64,000 nucleotides of DNA from Gammaproteobacteria bacterium (GTDB taxonomy: Bacteria; Pseudomonadota; Gammaproteobacteria; Pseudomonadales; Pseudohongiellaceae). Below the pieces are notes generated by a model. That model saw nothing but the letters and a program-made list of their open reading frames with translations, was not told the DNA's origin and did not search any database. Of this stretch, positions 9,291 through 23,296 are shown piece after piece (positions within the stretch are counted from its first letter, which is position 1; each line of letters opens with the position of its first letter). The position numbers were made by a program, and so were the translations under genes. The stretch is taken from NCBI GenBank assembly GCA_029246545.1, contig JAQWMX010000020.1, positions 1-64,000 of the forward strand. The letters are read 5' to 3'.

Positions 9291-10020
9291 TAACTTTCCC
9301 CAGCTGTTTTAATATAAACTCTGCTAGTGCCAAATCTTCTTGTGACGTTATTTTTATATTATCGCTACGACCTTCTACTATTCTAACCGGAAGACCTAAT
9401 GCTTCAACTGCAGCGGCTTCATCTGTAGCTCTTTGACCTGACTCCTTCAATTTATCAAAAGCATCAAGTAATACCCTAAAACGAAATAATTGAGGCGTTG
9501 CAGCTAACCAATACTCATCTCTATCCAAAGTTGAAGTAATATTCAAGGCTTCATCAGAATGCTTTAAAGTGTCTTTGACTCGGGAAGCAAGAATTCCTCC
9601 TGTCTCATTATTCTCTAGAACACTTCTTAGCTTATTCATGTCATCTTTTGTTAAACAAGGTCTGGCAGCGTCATGAACAAAAACCCAATCTTCATCCTTC
9701 GCCAAAGTCTGTAGAAACTCAAGACCATAAGCTACAGAATCTTGTCGTTCTTGGCCGCCACTAACGACTAATACATTTGGAAAATCTTTAGCTAAATTAA
9801 TCGAAAAATAGTCATCATCAGGGTGTAACACAAGCACGATCTTTTCCAGAAAATCTAACTGCGATAAAGTTTGCAAGGTCCAGGCAAGCACTTCTGTGCC
9901 ATGTAATTTTAAATATTGTTTTGGCGTTTTTGCCCCTAGTCGTTTGCCGATACCTGCAGCAGGCACAAGCGCCCAATAATTGTCTTTTGTTGGAATTGGT
10001 TGAGTTGGGGAGTCAGGCAA
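9283..10020 (-). CDS. ispD: 2-C-methyl-D-erythritol 4-phosphate cytidylyltransferase
   Basis: Third step of the MEP pathway, attaching CMP from CTP to methylerythritol 4-phosphate. The nucleotide-binding signature ALVPAAGIGKRLGAKTPKQY lies near residues 17-36, followed by VHDAARPCL and the C-terminal NIKITSQEDLALAE. No in-frame ATG fits; reading begins at TTG at 10020, with a weak AGAG upstream. A start a few codons further in is possible, but no better candidate precedes the conserved ALVPAAG. It is adjacent to ftsB upstream and overlaps ispF downstream, as in most gammaproteobacteria. Confidence 0.95.
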   Translation of the reverse strand: MPDSPTQPIPTKDNYWALVPAAGIGKRLGAKTPKQYLKLHGTEVLAWTLQTLSQLDFLEKIVLVLHPDDDYFSINLAKDFPNVLVVSGGQERQDSVAYGLEFLQTLAKDEDWVFVHDAARPCLTKDDMNKLRSVLENNETGGILASRVKDTLKHSDEALNITSTLDRDEYWLAATPQLFRFRVLLDAFDKLKESGQRATDEAAAVEALGLPVRIVEGRSDNIKITSQEDLALAEFILKQLGKVNA

Positions 10021-10066
10021 TTTATTCTCTGTATTATTTAGTAAAACTGAAAAGAATAGTCTTTAC

Positions 10067-10378
10067 CTATTCTGGAAGGCTAACATTAGGATTTTGTTCA
10101 GGCGTTTCTTCTTCAATAATAAGAAAAAATGTTTCACCTTCTCTAATTAAGCCTAGCTCATTCCTCGCATGCTCTTCGATCGCATCCATACCAGTTTGTA
10201 ATTCATCGACTTCGCTCACTAAGATAGCGTTCCGCTCTTCTAGTTCTGTATTTTCAACTTCTTGCACATTAACTTGCTGATCAAGACGATTAATATCAGC
10301 AAAGCTGCCGCCACCAACCCACAATCGATATTGCAAGCCGATAAAAATCAGTATTAGTACAGCTATCAGTATTTTCAA
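10067..10378 (-). CDS. ftsB: Cell division protein FtsB
   Basis: A small bitopic divisome protein that forms the FtsQLB complex and signals septal peptidoglycan synthesis. The N-terminus is one membrane segment (ILIAVLILIFIGLQYRLWVG), followed by a coiled coil rich in Glu and Leu and the conserved ARNELGLIREGETFF. It has 103 residues. Translation appears to start at TTG (10378), supported by a strong TAAGGGGG sequence just upstream. It lies between eno and ispD, its standard position. Confidence 0.92.
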   Translation of the reverse strand: MKILIAVLILIFIGLQYRLWVGGGSFADINRLDQQVNVQEVENTELEERNAILVSEVDELQTGMDAIEEHARNELGLIREGETFFLIIEEETPEQNPNVSLPE

Positions 10379-10410
10379 GCTGCCCCCTTAGATAGAAGCA
10401 AAAGTACTCA

Positions 10411-11721
<1,311 letters not shown>

Positions 11722-11742
11722 TTATGTATTTTGTCGTTTTTT

Positions 11743-12585
11743 TCAGATCGTATCGATAGGCGTTTGAGCTTTAATCAAGTCATCAAGCGCTTTTATCTGC
11801 TGTAAGAAAGGCTCCAGCTTATCTAAGGGCAAAGCACAGGGACCATCACAAAGCGCTTTATCTGGCTGCGGATGAGCTTCTATAAACAAACCTGCAATAC
11901 CTTGAGCAATGCCTGATTTGGCCAGAGCCGTAACATCTTTACGGCGTCCATCGGCACTATCTGATCGTGCCCCTGGCATCTGTAAGGCATGTGTCACATC
12001 AAATAAAACTGGATAAGAAAAGCTTTTTAAGATTGGGAAACCAAGCATATCGACAACTAAGTTGTTATAACCAAAGCTACTGCCACGCTCACATAACATT
12101 AGCTTTTCATTCCCCGCTTCTAAAAATTTATTAATGATGTGTTGCATTTCAGCTGGAGCAAGAAATTGAGCTTTTTTGATATTGATATAAGCTCTACTCT
12201 CAGCAATAGCGACCACTAAATCAGTTTGGCGTGACAAAAATGCTGGCAGCTGAATAATATCGACAATTTCGGCAACAGGCGCCGCTTGTTCAGGCTCATG
12301 TACATCAGTTAAAAGTGGAACTTTATACTGTTGTTTTACCGCATCAAGTATCTGCAGCCCTTTCTCAAGTCCCGGTCCTCGATAAGAATCCTTAGAAGAA
12401 CGATTAGCTTTATCAAAAGAAGCCTTAAAAATATAAGGAATGCCTAATTTCCCACAGACGTTAGAAAAGACATCAGCGGTTTCCAATGCCAATGATTCTG
12501 ATTCCAACACATTCAAACCACCGACCAGCACCATTGGTGCCTCATTGGAAATGGTAATTTCATCAAGCTGTAGAGCTTTCTGCAT
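11743..12585 (-). CDS. kdsA: 3-deoxy-8-phosphooctulonate (KDO8P) synthase
   Basis: Condenses phosphoenolpyruvate and arabinose 5-phosphate into KDO 8-phosphate for the inner core of lipopolysaccharide. Recognisable segments are [56 protein letters not shown] and [15 protein letters not shown]. Its 280 residues match the family. Reading starts [15 protein letters not shown] at ATG 12585, 26 bases after the pyrG stop. Confidence 0.96.
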   Translation of the reverse strand: MQKALQLDEITISNEAPMVLVGGLNVLESESLALETADVFSNVCGKLGIPYIFKASFDKANRSSKDSYRGPGLEKGLQILDAVKQQYKVPLLTDVHEPEQAAPVAEIVDIIQLPAFLSRQTDLVVAIAESRAYINIKKAQFLAPAEMQHIINKFLEAGNEKLMLCERGSSFGYNNLVVDMLGFPILKSFSYPVLFDVTHALQMPGARSDSADGRRKDVTALAKSGIAQGIAGLFIEAHPQPDKALCDGPCALPLDKLEPFLQQIKALDDLIKAQTPIDTI

Positions 12586-12610
12586 ATGTTTTACACCGAT
12601 AAAATTTGTT

Positions 12611-14239
<1,629 letters not shown>

Positions 14240-14291
14240 TTACAACCCATCTTCAAGGAATACAGATGGAGCTACAGGTTACCAGAACAGC

Positions 14292-15653
14292 CTAATAGCC
14301 ACAATGAATATCTGTTCTTAGCCAGTTAATTTTTAACTGTTTTTGCCCGTCCTCTGCAGCAAATTCATGACAGGCAAATAAGTCAGCAACCGCTGCTAGT
14401 TTTCCATTAACAAAAAGCAAAGGGATTCGGTCACGCATCCATGACGGCACAGCATAATCTTGGTAAAGTTTTTTAAAGCTTCGCGTCTTCCTGCCTGCTG
14501 GTTTTGCTTCTGACTCAATACAATCAAAGCGTATTTCTAATTTATCTCCTTCCTGAAAAACTATGCCTTTACTCGTAGTAGCCTCTAAATTGACGCATCC
14601 AAGATTTGCGCCTAATTCTAGATTCTCACCAAGCTTTATCACTAGGGCTTTTCTATTAATTTCATTAGGAAAATTCTTTAACACATATAGCTTGTTAGCA
14701 AAGCGTCGAAGCTGCATCTCATTTCCAGCATGTTTCCATGAGATCAAAGGTTGGGCGTCTTCAGCTGCAGGAATAACTTCTTCTACAATACACCTGAGTT
14801 CTTCAAAGCCCGGCTTAGCAATATTAAAATCTTCAGCAAGAATTTGAAACCAATAGCGTAAAACATTCCGTTGCCTTGAATTATCCATTTCTTTCATAAA
14901 CTCAACAGATAAATTTGATTGATTTCTTGTAATAAACTTTCCAGCATCAATCTTAGCTAACTCGTTCAATAGGCCCTCTGATTCAATACTCAGATCTGCA
15001 CTTCGTTGGATGCTCTTACCGGCTTCAGGCCAACGAGCTTTCAGACTAGGAACAATCTCTTGGCGTAAATAATTTCTGTCGAAATCAATATTGCTGTTAC
15101 TGCTATCTTCTACCCAAGTCAGCTTTGAATTTTCAGCATGCTCGGTTAAAACCAGCTTGCTGTATTTCAATAAGGGTCTCAGTAAAATACCAAGACCTAG
15201 CTTCCTTTGAACTGGAATTCCAGCTAAGCCCTTAAGCCCACTTCCACGTAACAAACGATACAAAACTGTTTCTATCTGGTCATTCTGATGATGAGCCATC
15301 AAAATGTAATCATCTTCATTTACTATTGATTCGAACACCTCATATCGCGCTTGGCGGGCCTGTAGTTCAAGGTTACTAGTGGTATTTTTTAATTCGATTT
15401 TCCTACATTCAAAATCGATATTTAGCTGCTCGCAATAAAGCCTACAGTGCTCTTCCCATGCATCTGCTTGTGAACTTAGACCGTGATTAATATGAATTGC
15501 ACGAAGTTGTGTTTGTGGAATTGCTTTTTGAGAAAGAGCGAGTAAAACTTGGGAATCTAGGCCACCACTATAAGCAACCCAGAATAAACCATTAGTTTTC
15601 GATGATAATTCAGACAGCTGTAGCAGAACTTCCTGCTCAGCTAGACGCGCCAT
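14292..15653 (-). CDS. tilS: tRNA(Ile)-lysidine synthase TilS
   Basis: Modifies cytidine 34 of the tRNA(Ile) with CAU anticodon to lysidine so that it reads AUA codons; essential in most bacteria. The N-terminal PP-loop SGGLDS is at residues 29-34, followed by [31 protein letters not shown] and [16 protein letters not shown]. The C-terminal substrate-binding domain includes [20 protein letters not shown]. Length is 453 residues. It overlaps accA by 17 bases, suggesting coupling. Confidence 0.94.
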   Translation of the reverse strand: MARLAEQEVLLQLSELSSKTNGLFWVAYSGGLDSQVLLALSQKAIPQTQLRAIHINHGLSSQADAWEEHCRLYCEQLNIDFECRKIELKNTTSNLELQARQARYEVFESIVNEDDYILMAHHQNDQIETVLYRLLRGSGLKGLAGIPVQRKLGLGILLRPLLKYSKLVLTEHAENSKLTWVEDSSNSNIDFDRNYLRQEIVPSLKARWPEAGKSIQRSADLSIESEGLLNELAKIDAGKFITRNQSNLSVEFMKEMDNSRQRNVLRYWFQILAEDFNIAKPGFEELRCIVEEVIPAAEDAQPLISWKHAGNEMQLRRFANKLYVLKNFPNEINRKALVIKLGENLELGANLGCVNLEATTSKGIVFQEGDKLEIRFDCIESEAKPAGRKTRSFKKLYQDYAVPSWMRDRIPLLFVNGKLAAVADLFACHEFAAEDGQKQLKINWLRTDIHCGY

Positions 15654-16590
15654 GCCTCATAAGCCGCTTATAGCGTCTTTCCAGTAATGAATTTGTATCC
15701 ATATCCTTTAATTGCCTGATTTGTTCGAGCAAGGCATCTTTTAAGCGACCAGCAGTTAACTCCATATCCCGATGCGCACCACCCAAAGGTTCTTGAATAG
15801 TTCTATCCACAATGCCAAGTTCTTCTAATATACTTGAAGTAACACCCATTGCTTCCGCAGCCTCTGCTTTATAATCAGCCGATTTCCATAAAATAGTCGC
15901 ACAACCTTCAGGAGAAATAACGTAATAAGTTGAATACTCAAGCATATTTAGATAATCACAGACCCCTATGGCAATAGCACCTCCAGAATTTCCTTCACCT
16001 GTGACAGTTGCAACAATAGGTGTTTTTAAACGCGACATAATTGCCATGTTTTCGGCAATAGCCTCATTAATACCTCGGGCTTCTGAATCTACGCCCGGGT
16101 ATGCTCCAAGCGTATCGATAAAGGTAAGTACTGGCATTTTATAACGCTCTGCTAACAGCATAAGTCGACGCGCTTTGCGATAACCTTCAGGTTTAGGCAT
16201 ACCAAAATTACGTCTTACTTTTTCTTCTGTACTACGCCCTTTTTGATGGCCGATAACCATCACCGGCATATCATCTAAATAGGTTACTCCACCTAGAATT
16301 GACTGATCATCTGCAAACATTCGATCGCCATGTAATTCATCAAAATCTGAACACATATATTTAATATAGTCTTCAGTTTGCGGCCTAAGAGGATGCCTTG
16401 CCAACATAGAAATCTGCCATGGTGTCAAGGAGGAGAAAATTTTTGTAGTTAGTTTATGACTCTTTTCCTGAAGCTTTTCAATTTCTTCAGTGATATTTAA
16501 TTTATTATCAGCACTGACAAGGCGGAGTTCATTAATTTTTACTTCAAGATCAGCAATTGGCTGCTCAAATTCGAGATAATCAGGATTCAT
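15637..16590 (-). CDS. accA: Acetyl-CoA carboxylase carboxyltransferase subunit alpha
   Basis: With AccD forms the carboxyltransferase that makes malonyl-CoA, the first committed step of fatty acid synthesis. Begins [20 protein letters not shown] with the N-terminal helical region, then the crotonase-like fold with [36 protein letters not shown] and [13 protein letters not shown]. Length is 317 residues. dnaE lies 68 bases upstream, across a spacer with short direct repeats. Confidence 0.97.
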   Translation of the reverse strand: MNPDYLEFEQPIADLEVKINELRLVSADNKLNITEEIEKLQEKSHKLTTKIFSSLTPWQISMLARHPLRPQTEDYIKYMCSDFDELHGDRMFADDQSILGGVTYLDDMPVMVIGHQKGRSTEEKVRRNFGMPKPEGYRKARRLMLLAERYKMPVLTFIDTLGAYPGVDSEARGINEAIAENMAIMSRLKTPIVATVTGEGNSGGAIAIGVCDYLNMLEYSTYYVISPEGCATILWKSADYKAEAAEAMGVTSSILEELGIVDRTIQEPLGGAHRDMELTAGRLKDALLEQIRQLKDMDTNSLLERRYKRLMRHGASS

Positions 16591-16610
16591 ATAAAACTAC
16601 TTTTTGTAAT

Positions 16611-16640
16611 AAAACTATTTAAAACTATATAAAACTATAT
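16611..16640. repeat. Short 10-bp tandem repeat in the dnaE-accA spacer
   Basis: Three adjacent 10-base units of the form AAAACTATAT (the first ends TT instead of AT) fill 16611-16640, between the dnaE stop and the accA start. The period of 10 bases is near one helical turn. No function is evident; it may simply be a slippage-prone AT-rich spacer. Confidence 0.7.
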
Positions 16641-16658
16641 AACTGTTTATAGATTGAG

Positions 16659-19600
16659 CTAATAACTGAGACTAACACCTTGCTCACCGTAATGCTCTTT
16701 TAAGCGATGAAGCAATTCGTCATCAGGCTTAACCCGCCAAGACTTACCAAAGGCAATTTTACCCTGCACACCATCTCTTGCATAGTTAACAACTACACTA
16801 CATACCTTTTCAGTATCTAATGTTGCTTGCTGGGAAGGATTAGATGGCTGTGGCGCATAAACGTAATCCTCTAAGATAAGTTCAAGCTCCTCTAAGGATT
16901 CAGTACAAAGTGATTCTTGCTGAAAATTGAGAGTAATATGGCGAAGAAAGGCTTCCCTAGCCTTTTGGAAATTCATGATACTTTTTGCTCTTATCTGAAA
17001 ACTGCCATCACCAGCATATTCATTTTGACTAACAACACCTTCAACAAGAACTATTTCATCTTTACTTAAAGTTTCTCTAACAGACTCATAAACTTCACCA
17101 AATAATGACACCTCAATTCGACCACTCTGATCATCTAAAGTTAAAATTGCAATATTGTCACCGCGTTTACTTTTAATAACGCGCATATCGTAGATAAGTC
17201 CTATAACAGTTTGGGCCGCATTATTTGGTCGCAAATTAACGATACGGGTTTTAGTAATTCTAGCGATCTCTGGTAAATATTCTTCAATGGGGTGACCCGA
17301 CAAATATAAACCAAGACTTTCTTTTTCTTCATGCAAACGTCGCTGTTCGCTCCAAGGTCTTATATGCCTATAGTTCTCATAAACATCGTTCGTAGATTCT
17401 TCAGTCGGCACTAAATCACCAAATAAATCATCTACTCCACTTTCTTGAATACGGGCAGCCTGAGCAGCAGTTTTGATGGCTTCACTCATACTTGCCAATA
17501 AGATGCCTCGATCCACCCCTTTACTGATTGAATCAAAAGCACCAGACCGAATAAGCGCCTCTAAAGAACGTTTATTAATTATCGTTAAGTCAACGCGTTT
17601 ACAAAAATCAAACAGGTTACGGAAATGGTCGCTTGCTTCTCGTGTCTCAATAATATTTTCGATAGGCCCTTCTCCAAGCCCTTTAATAGCCCCAAGCCCG
17701 TATACCACATAGGGCTCATTCTCGTCGTTATAATCAACTGTAAAACCATAGCTACCGATATTAACGTCAGGCGCATTAAGTGAAAGCTGCATGTAGCGAC
17801 ACTCATCGGCTAGCACAACAATTTTGTCAGTATTCTGCATATCTGCTGATAAAACTGACGCCATAAAATGTGCTGGATAATGTGTTTTCAACCAAGCAGT
17901 TTGATAGGAAACCAATGCATACGCCGCTGAATGAGATTTATTAAAGCCATATCCTGCAAATTTTTCCATCAGATCAAAAATAGCTTCAGCTTGTTTCGAG
18001 TCGATATTATTTTTGGCTGCACCCGCTAAAAATATTTCACTTTGTTTCTGCATCTCTTCCGGCTTTTTCTTACCCATGGCGCGACGTAACATATCTGCAC
18101 CACCTAAACTATAGTCCGCCATTACCTGAGCAATTTGCATGACTTGCTCCTGATACAAAATAACGCCATAGGTATTTTTTAAGATCGGCTCAACTAAAGG
18201 ATGTGGATAAGCAACTTCTGCACCATGCTTACGATTAATGAAGTCGTCAACCATGCCTGAACCCAATGGTCCAGGTCGGTATAACGCAACTAAGGCAACT
18301 ATATCTTCAAATGTATTGGGTTTAAGGCGCTTGATAAGTTCCTTCATACCTTTTGACTCCAATTGGAATATTGCAGTCGTCTCGCCTTTAATTAACAATT
18401 GATAAACTGCAGGATCATTCAATGGAATATGACTTATATCGACCGCCTTATAATCCTTTTTAGAAGCTTTTCCTTCGGCATTAATCATGTTTACAGCGCC
18501 ATTGATGATGGTCAATGTACGTAGACCTAGAAAATCAAATTTCACTAGGCCGGCTTTTTCTACATCACTCATATCATATTGAGTAACAAGATTTGAGCCA
18601 GTTTCATCACAGTAAAGTGGTGTAAAATCTGTTAGCTTACCTGGTGCAATGACTACGCCACCTGCATGCTTACCTACGTTACGTACAACACCTTCTAACT
18701 TAAAAGCCATTTCCATAATTTCTTCAGCTTCTTCGTCGTTTGCCACAAATGACGCTAGCTGATGTTCTTCTTGCATGGCTTTTTCTAAAGTCATACCTAT
18801 CTCGAATGGCACCAATTTTGAAAGCTTGTCAGCTAAAGCGTAAGACTTACCCTGAACGCGTGCTACATCTCTGATCACGCCTTTGGCAGCCATGGTGCCA
18901 AATGTAATTATTTGAGATACCGCATCACGCCCATATAGTTCGGCAACATGCTCAATAACTCTATCTCGTCCGTCCATACAGAAGTCCACATCAAAGTCTG
19001 GCATGGATATACGCTCTGGGTTCAAAAAACGTTCAAAGAGCAAATCATACTGAAGCGGATCTAGGTCAGTAATTTTAAGTGAGTATGCAACTAAAGAGCC
19101 TGCGCCTGAGCCCCTACCTGGTCCTACGGGAACACCGTTATCCTTAGCCCATTGAATAAATTCCATGACAATCAGAAAATACCCTGGGAAACCCATCTGC
19201 GTAATAATACCCAGCTCAAAATCTAATCGTTCTTGATAGAAACGACGCTTTTCCTCGCTAACCTCTTCATTCAAATCAAGCAATCTCTGCTTTAGGCCAT
19301 CTTCACTTAATTGCCGTAGGAAGGCATCTACCCCTAAATCTTGAGGTACTGGGTATTCAGGCAAACATGGGGTTCCCAGTGATAATTCCAGGTTACAACG
19401 TTTTGCAATTTCTACTGTATTTTGCAATGCCTCAGGAATATCTTCAAACAACTCCTGCATTTCTAAACTACTACGTAGATATTGCATGTCCGAATAAGTC
19501 CTAGGCCGTCTAGGGTCTTCTAGGGTACGTCTATCATTGATACAAACCCTAGCTTCATGCGCTTCAAATTCTTCTGCAGTCAGGAATCTCACATCATTGG

Positions 19601-20198
19601 TTGCTACCACAGGGCAAGTAAACTCGGCACTAAGGTCAATCGCTGCATGGATATAGGCTTCTTCTCGAGGGCGCTGTGTACGCTGCAGCTCTATATAAAA
19701 ACTATCAGGAAACACCTTCATCCAATGTTCTAATTCAGATTTTGCTAGATTTACATCTTCATTTAGTAAAGCTTGGCCAATACTGCCTTCTCTCGCCCCT
19801 GAAAGTGCAATTAAACCCGCGCTATGTTGCTCAATCCAATCTGCTTGCGTATAGGCTTTTCCACGACTTTGGCCTTCTTGATATGATTTCGAGATAAGTT
19901 TTATAAGATTTTGATATCCCTCATTATTTTTAACTAAAAAAGTGAGTATTGAAGCATTATCTTCACCTTTATCTCCAAGCACCAACAAATCACAACCACA
20001 CAAAGGTTTCACCCCTTTAGCGATAGCAGCAGAGTAAAATTTTATTAAGGCATAAAAATTAGATAAATCTGTCAGTGCGATAGCTGGTTGATTAAGTTCG
20101 ACAGCTTTATTGATGAGTGCAGGAACCCTAACCAAACCATCAACCAGAGAGTATTCTGAGTGAACTTTAAGGTGTATGAATGAGGGTGTTTCTGTCAT
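16659..20198 (-). CDS. dnaE: DNA polymerase III subunit alpha
   Basis: The replicative polymerase of the Pol III holoenzyme. A PHP domain opens the protein (FIHLKVHSEYSLVDGLV). The polymerase core holds the active-site pair D401/D403 in MPDFDVDF, the same numbers as in E. coli when translation starts at 20198 (MTETPSFIHL). That agreement is the main reason to prefer this start over the ATG at 20216. GPGRGSGAGSLVAY, the finger domain, a helix-hairpin-helix and the OB fold (TVIGLIYDMRVIKSKRGD) follow. Length is 1179 residues from this start. It lies between rnhB and accA as expected. Confidence 0.97.
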   Translation of the reverse strand: MTETPSFIHLKVHSEYSLVDGLVRVPALINKAVELNQPAIALTDLSNFYALIKFYSAAIAKGVKPLCGCDLLVLGDKGEDNASILTFLVKNNEGYQNLIKLISKSYQEGQSRGKAYTQADWIEQHSAGLIALSGAREGSIGQALLNEDVNLAKSELEHWMKVFPDSFYIELQRTQRPREEAYIHAAIDLSAEFTCPVVATNDVRFLTAEEFEAHEARVCINDRRTLEDPRRPRTYSDMQYLRSSLEMQELFEDIPEALQNTVEIAKRCNLELSLGTPCLPEYPVPQDLGVDAFLRQLSEDGLKQRLLDLNEEVSEEKRRFYQERLDFELGIITQMGFPGYFLIVMEFIQWAKDNGVPVGPGRGSGAGSLVAYSLKITDLDPLQYDLLFERFLNPERISMPDFDVDFCMDGRDRVIEHVAELYGRDAVSQIITFGTMAAKGVIRDVARVQGKSYALADKLSKLVPFEIGMTLEKAMQEEHQLASFVANDEEAEEIMEMAFKLEGVVRNVGKHAGGVVIAPGKLTDFTPLYCDETGSNLVTQYDMSDVEKAGLVKFDFLGLRTLTIINGAVNMINAEGKASKKDYKAVDISHIPLNDPAVYQLLIKGETTAIFQLESKGMKELIKRLKPNTFEDIVALVALYRPGPLGSGMVDDFINRKHGAEVAYPHPLVEPILKNTYGVILYQEQVMQIAQVMADYSLGGADMLRRAMGKKKPEEMQKQSEIFLAGAAKNNIDSKQAEAIFDLMEKFAGYGFNKSHSAAYALVSYQTAWLKTHYPAHFMASVLSADMQNTDKIVVLADECRYMQLSLNAPDVNIGSYGFTVDYNDENEPYVVYGLGAIKGLGEGPIENIIETREASDHFRNLFDFCKRVDLTIINKRSLEALIRSGAFDSISKGVDRGILLASMSEAIKTAAQAARIQESGVDDLFGDLVPTEESTNDVYENYRHIRPWSEQRRLHEEKESLGLYLSGHPIEEYLPEIARITKTRIVNLRPNNAAQTVIGLIYDMRVIKSKRGDNIAILTLDDQSGRIEVSLFGEVYESVRETLSKDEIVLVEGVVSQNEYAGDGSFQIRAKSIMNFQKAREAFLRHITLNFQQESLCTESLEELELILEDYVYAPQPSNPSQQATLDTEKVCSVVVNYARDGVQGKIAFGKSWRVKPDDELLHRLKEHYGEQGVSLSY

Positions 20199-20258
20199 AT
20201 CTGAGACTGCTTTCATTTAGCGATAAAGTGTAACCGGATTATTTAGAAACCGACACGC

Positions 20259-20831
20259 TTATTTAATATCTAGAACTGCTCTTACCGGCGCATAACTACG
20301 TCGATGAACAGGACAAGGCCCTAACTTTCGTAGAGCAGCTAAATGCTCTGCGGTTGGGTAACCTTTATGCTTCGCAAAACCATAGTCTGGAAATTTCTCA
20401 TGCAATTCTTTTAAGCTTTGATCTCTATACACTTTAGCCAAAATTGATGCTGCTGCAATTGATTGTATTCTTTGATCTCCTTTTACCAGGGCTTTGCTCT
20501 TAAAACCCCATTGCGGGGAGCGGTTTCCATCAATATAGATAAAGTCTGGCTCATGCTGTAAAGCTGCAACAGCACGCTGCATTGCCAACAATGTTGCTTG
20601 CAAAATATTTAAGCTGTCTATCTCACTGACATCCGCTTCAGCAATTGCATAAGACAACGCTTCTTGTTTTATTTGCTTACTCAGTTTTTCTCTTGTAGTT
20701 GCGCTTAACTTCTTCGAATCATTTAATCCATTAATTTCTTTTTTTCGGTCCAATATAACTGCTGCAGCAACCACATTACCGGCTAATGGACCTCTTCCTG
20801 CTTCATCCACACCCGCTATTAATCGATACAT
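20259..20831 (-). CDS. rnhB: Ribonuclease HII
   Basis: Cleaves RNA in RNA-DNA hybrids and removes misincorporated ribonucleotides. The N-terminus [20 protein letters not shown] carries the catalytic DE pair; [12 protein letters not shown] and [10 protein letters not shown] supply the other acidic residues. The ATG at 20831 is chosen over an upstream TTG at 20858 because RNase HII normally starts a few residues before the VDEAGRG motif. It sits between lpxB and dnaE, as in Pseudomonas and E. coli. Confidence 0.95.
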   Translation of the reverse strand: MYRLIAGVDEAGRGPLAGNVVAAAVILDRKKEINGLNDSKKLSATTREKLSKQIKQEALSYAIAEADVSEIDSLNILQATLLAMQRAVAALQHEPDFIYIDGNRSPQWGFKSKALVKGDQRIQSIAAASILAKVYRDQSLKELHEKFPDYGFAKHKGYPTAEHLAALRKLGPCPVHRRSYAPVRAVLDIK

Positions 20832-20858
20832 TGATTCAGATTTCTCACAATACAACAA

Positions 20859-22016
20859 CTAGAGCTTCCTCCCTTGTGTTATTAAATTTAATACCGCTTC
20901 GGCAGCTCTTGCATTAGCATTCTTTCGTAACAATCGATGAATTTTTAAATATTCCAAGTTTAATTCTACCTGTTTATTCTTATCTTGAAACAAAGCCTGT
21001 ATACCATGAAATAAGGCTTCCGCATTAACCTCACTTTGCACTTTTTCTTCTACCAATACTTTACCCGCCAGTAAGTTTGGTAGCGAAAAATAGGGCACTT
21101 TAAGCATTCTAGATATAAACGCATAAGATAAGGCTGACATTTTGTAACAAACCAGCATTGGTTTCTTCAATAATAGCGCTTCCAATGTCGCGGTACCGGA
21201 CGCAATTAAAATTACATCTGCTGCAGCCATCACTTCTCGTGATTGACCATCAACCATAGTTATATTTAATGTTGGAAATTTATCAAAAAGCAAAACTTCG
21301 ATTTGCTGTCTTCGCGCCGCATTTGCGCATGGAATTACAATCTGCAACTCTGAGTCATGTTGCATACATAAGCTCGCACATTCTAGAAATTCAGGTGCTA
21401 ACCTGCCTACTTCCCCCTCTCTGCTACCAGGTAACAAAGCCATAATCGGAGTATCTTGCTTTAACCCTAGACCCTGAACAGCTGAGATTTTATCTATTTC
21501 TATGGGAATAAGATCCGCCAGTGGATGGCCAACACAACTTACGGCTATTCCATTTTTTTCATAGATAGCTTCTTCAAAAGGAAATAGTGTTAGCATTAAA
21601 TCCACCGACCGAGCAATTTTATGTATACGTTTACTTCGCCACGCCCATACTGAAGGACTTACATAATGCACGATTGGAATTCCTGATAGCTTTAACTGTT
21701 TTTCTATATTCAGATTGAAATCAGGAGAGTCAATTCCAATAAACACATCAGGTTCATTATCCAGAAAATGTTTTACTATTTTTTTACGAACCCTTAAAAG
21801 CTCAGGTAAACGTTTTAGCGGTTCGATTAATCCCATTACCGATAAACTCTCCATGGGCACCATAGATTGCAGGCCTTGAGCGCTCATTAGAGGACCACCA
21901 ATGCCTTCAAAAATAACTTGAGGATGTTGCGATTTAAGAACCAGCATGAGGCCTGCTCCAAGAATATCGCCAGAGCTCTCTCCAGCTAATATTCCAATGC
22001 GAAGCACCTTACTCAT
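20859..22016 (-). CDS. lpxB: Lipid-A-disaccharide synthase
   Basis: A GT19 glycosyltransferase at the inner membrane that joins UDP-2,3-diacylglucosamine and lipid X into the lipid A disaccharide. Starts MSKVLRIGILAGESSGDILG; FIGIDSPDFNLNIEKQLK, HYVSPSVWAWR, LLPGSREGEVGRL and ASGTATLEALLLKKPMLVCY are family signatures. It has 385 residues. It directly follows lpxA (8-base gap) in the lpxD-fabZ-lpxA-lpxB cluster. Confidence 0.97.
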   Translation of the reverse strand: MSKVLRIGILAGESSGDILGAGLMLVLKSQHPQVIFEGIGGPLMSAQGLQSMVPMESLSVMGLIEPLKRLPELLRVRKKIVKHFLDNEPDVFIGIDSPDFNLNIEKQLKLSGIPIVHYVSPSVWAWRSKRIHKIARSVDLMLTLFPFEEAIYEKNGIAVSCVGHPLADLIPIEIDKISAVQGLGLKQDTPIMALLPGSREGEVGRLAPEFLECASLCMQHDSELQIVIPCANAARRQQIEVLLFDKFPTLNITMVDGQSREVMAAADVILIASGTATLEALLLKKPMLVCYKMSALSYAFISRMLKVPYFSLPNLLAGKVLVEEKVQSEVNAEALFHGIQALFQDKNKQVELNLEYLKIHRLLRKNANARAAEAVLNLITQGRKL

Positions 22017-22024
22017 GTGATAAA

Positions 22025-22807
22025 TTAACGAATAATACCTTTGGTAGATGCAAGTACAGAATCAATCAAGGTTTGAATTTCAGGTGGGAAATCTGGCATC
22101 TTTTGAATTTCTGATATCGCTTCATCAGTAGTCTTTCCATCGCGATATAATATTTTATAAGCTTGTCGTATTGCTTTAATTGCATCTTTACTAAAACCCC
22201 TACGTTCTAGTCCGGTGCTATTAACACCTCTTGCAGTGGGCGGGCTGCCATTCACAATTACATAAGCAGGCACATCCATGTTTACATGTGTCAAACCACC
22301 TATAAAGCTATGTGCCCCAACCTTTAGAAACTGGTAAACCCCAGCAAAGCCAGCAAGAATCGCCCAGTCATCGACTTCAACATGACCACTAACAGCTGCG
22401 TTATTTGAAAAAATAGTGTGGTTTCCAATAATGCAATCATGCGCTACATGTGTATAAGGCATGAACAAATTATCTGAGCCAATTCGTGTTATTCCGCCAC
22501 CAACTTCAGTTCCACGATGAATAGTTGCACCTTCTCTTATAACATTATTATCGCCGATCTCCAGCAGGCTCGCTTCACCTTTATATTTTAAATCGGAAGG
22601 GTTTTCACCGACAGAAGAAAATTGGAAAATTTGATTGTTTTTACCTAGTGTAGTGTTAGATCTAATAACAACGTGAGAGGCAATCTTACAATCATCACCT
22701 ATAACGACTTCTGGGCCAATAATAGTCCATGGACCTATCTCAACATTATTTCCAATTTTAGCCGTCGGATCAATGATCGGGTCGTTTCCACCGTTACTAA
22801 CATTCAT
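22025..22807 (-). CDS. lpxA: UDP-N-acetylglucosamine O-acyltransferase
   Basis: First step of lipid A synthesis: transfers an R-3-hydroxyacyl group from ACP to UDP-GlcNAc. The protein is a left-handed beta helix with hexapeptide repeats through residue 190 or so. The catalytic His is H123 (HVAHDCIIGN), matching H125 of E. coli. The C-terminal helices include GLERRGFSKDAIKAIRQAYK. 260 residues, normal. Shares the cluster with fabZ upstream and lpxB downstream. Confidence 0.97.
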   Translation of the reverse strand: MNVSNGGNDPIIDPTAKIGNNVEIGPWTIIGPEVVIGDDCKIASHVVIRSNTTLGKNNQIFQFSSVGENPSDLKYKGEASLLEIGDNNVIREGATIHRGTEVGGGITRIGSDNLFMPYTHVAHDCIIGNHTIFSNNAAVSGHVEVDDWAILAGFAGVYQFLKVGAHSFIGGLTHVNMDVPAYVIVNGSPPTARGVNSTGLERRGFSKDAIKAIRQAYKILYRDGKTTDEAISEIQKMPDFPPEIQTLIDSVLASTKGIIR

Positions 22808-22822
22808 AGAAAGCCCGTCGTG

Positions 22823-23260
22823 TTATTCTTGACGTTCAGCACAAAGTATTGTTGCCGAACTAACAATTTCTCCATCCACTGTAGCCTTACACTGGAATTT
22901 ATAAATACCTCTTTTTACAGTTAGAATCTCTGCTTCAAGAATTAACTGATCCCCTGGTACGACTGGTTTTTTGAAGCGCACACCATCTGCGCCAACAAAG
23001 TAATACAGATACCCATCTCTAGGCTTTTTTTCCTGACTTTTAAAGCCAAGCACCCCAGATGCTTGTGCCATAGCCTCAATGATTAAAACACCAGGCATGA
23101 TAGGCTTATTTGGAAAATGGCCCTGGAAAAACTCTTCATTAGTAGTAACATTCTTATAAGCTTTAATATATTTATTTGGCTCTAGTTCTAGCACTCTATC
23201 CACTAATAAAAATGGATAACGTTGCGGTAAATACTCTTTAACATCTTCGATAAGCATCAT
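22823..23260 (-). CDS. fabZ: 3-hydroxyacyl-ACP dehydratase FabZ
   Basis: Dehydrates beta-hydroxyacyl-ACP during fatty acid elongation and competes with LpxA and LpxD for the same substrate pool, which fits its place between lpxD and lpxA. Hot-dog fold with catalytic H48 in [14 protein letters not shown] and E62 in [10 protein letters not shown]. It has 145 residues, beginning [20 protein letters not shown]. Confidence 0.97.
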   Translation of the reverse strand: MMLIEDVKEYLPQRYPFLLVDRVLELEPNKYIKAYKNVTTNEEFFQGHFPNKPIMPGVLIIEAMAQASGVLGFKSQEKKPRDGYLYYFVGADGVRFKKPVVPGDQLILEAEILTVKRGIYKFQCKATVDGEIVSSATILCAERQE

Positions 23261-23296
23261 AATTTACTACCTAGGCCAGCGAATCTTTCGCTTTAA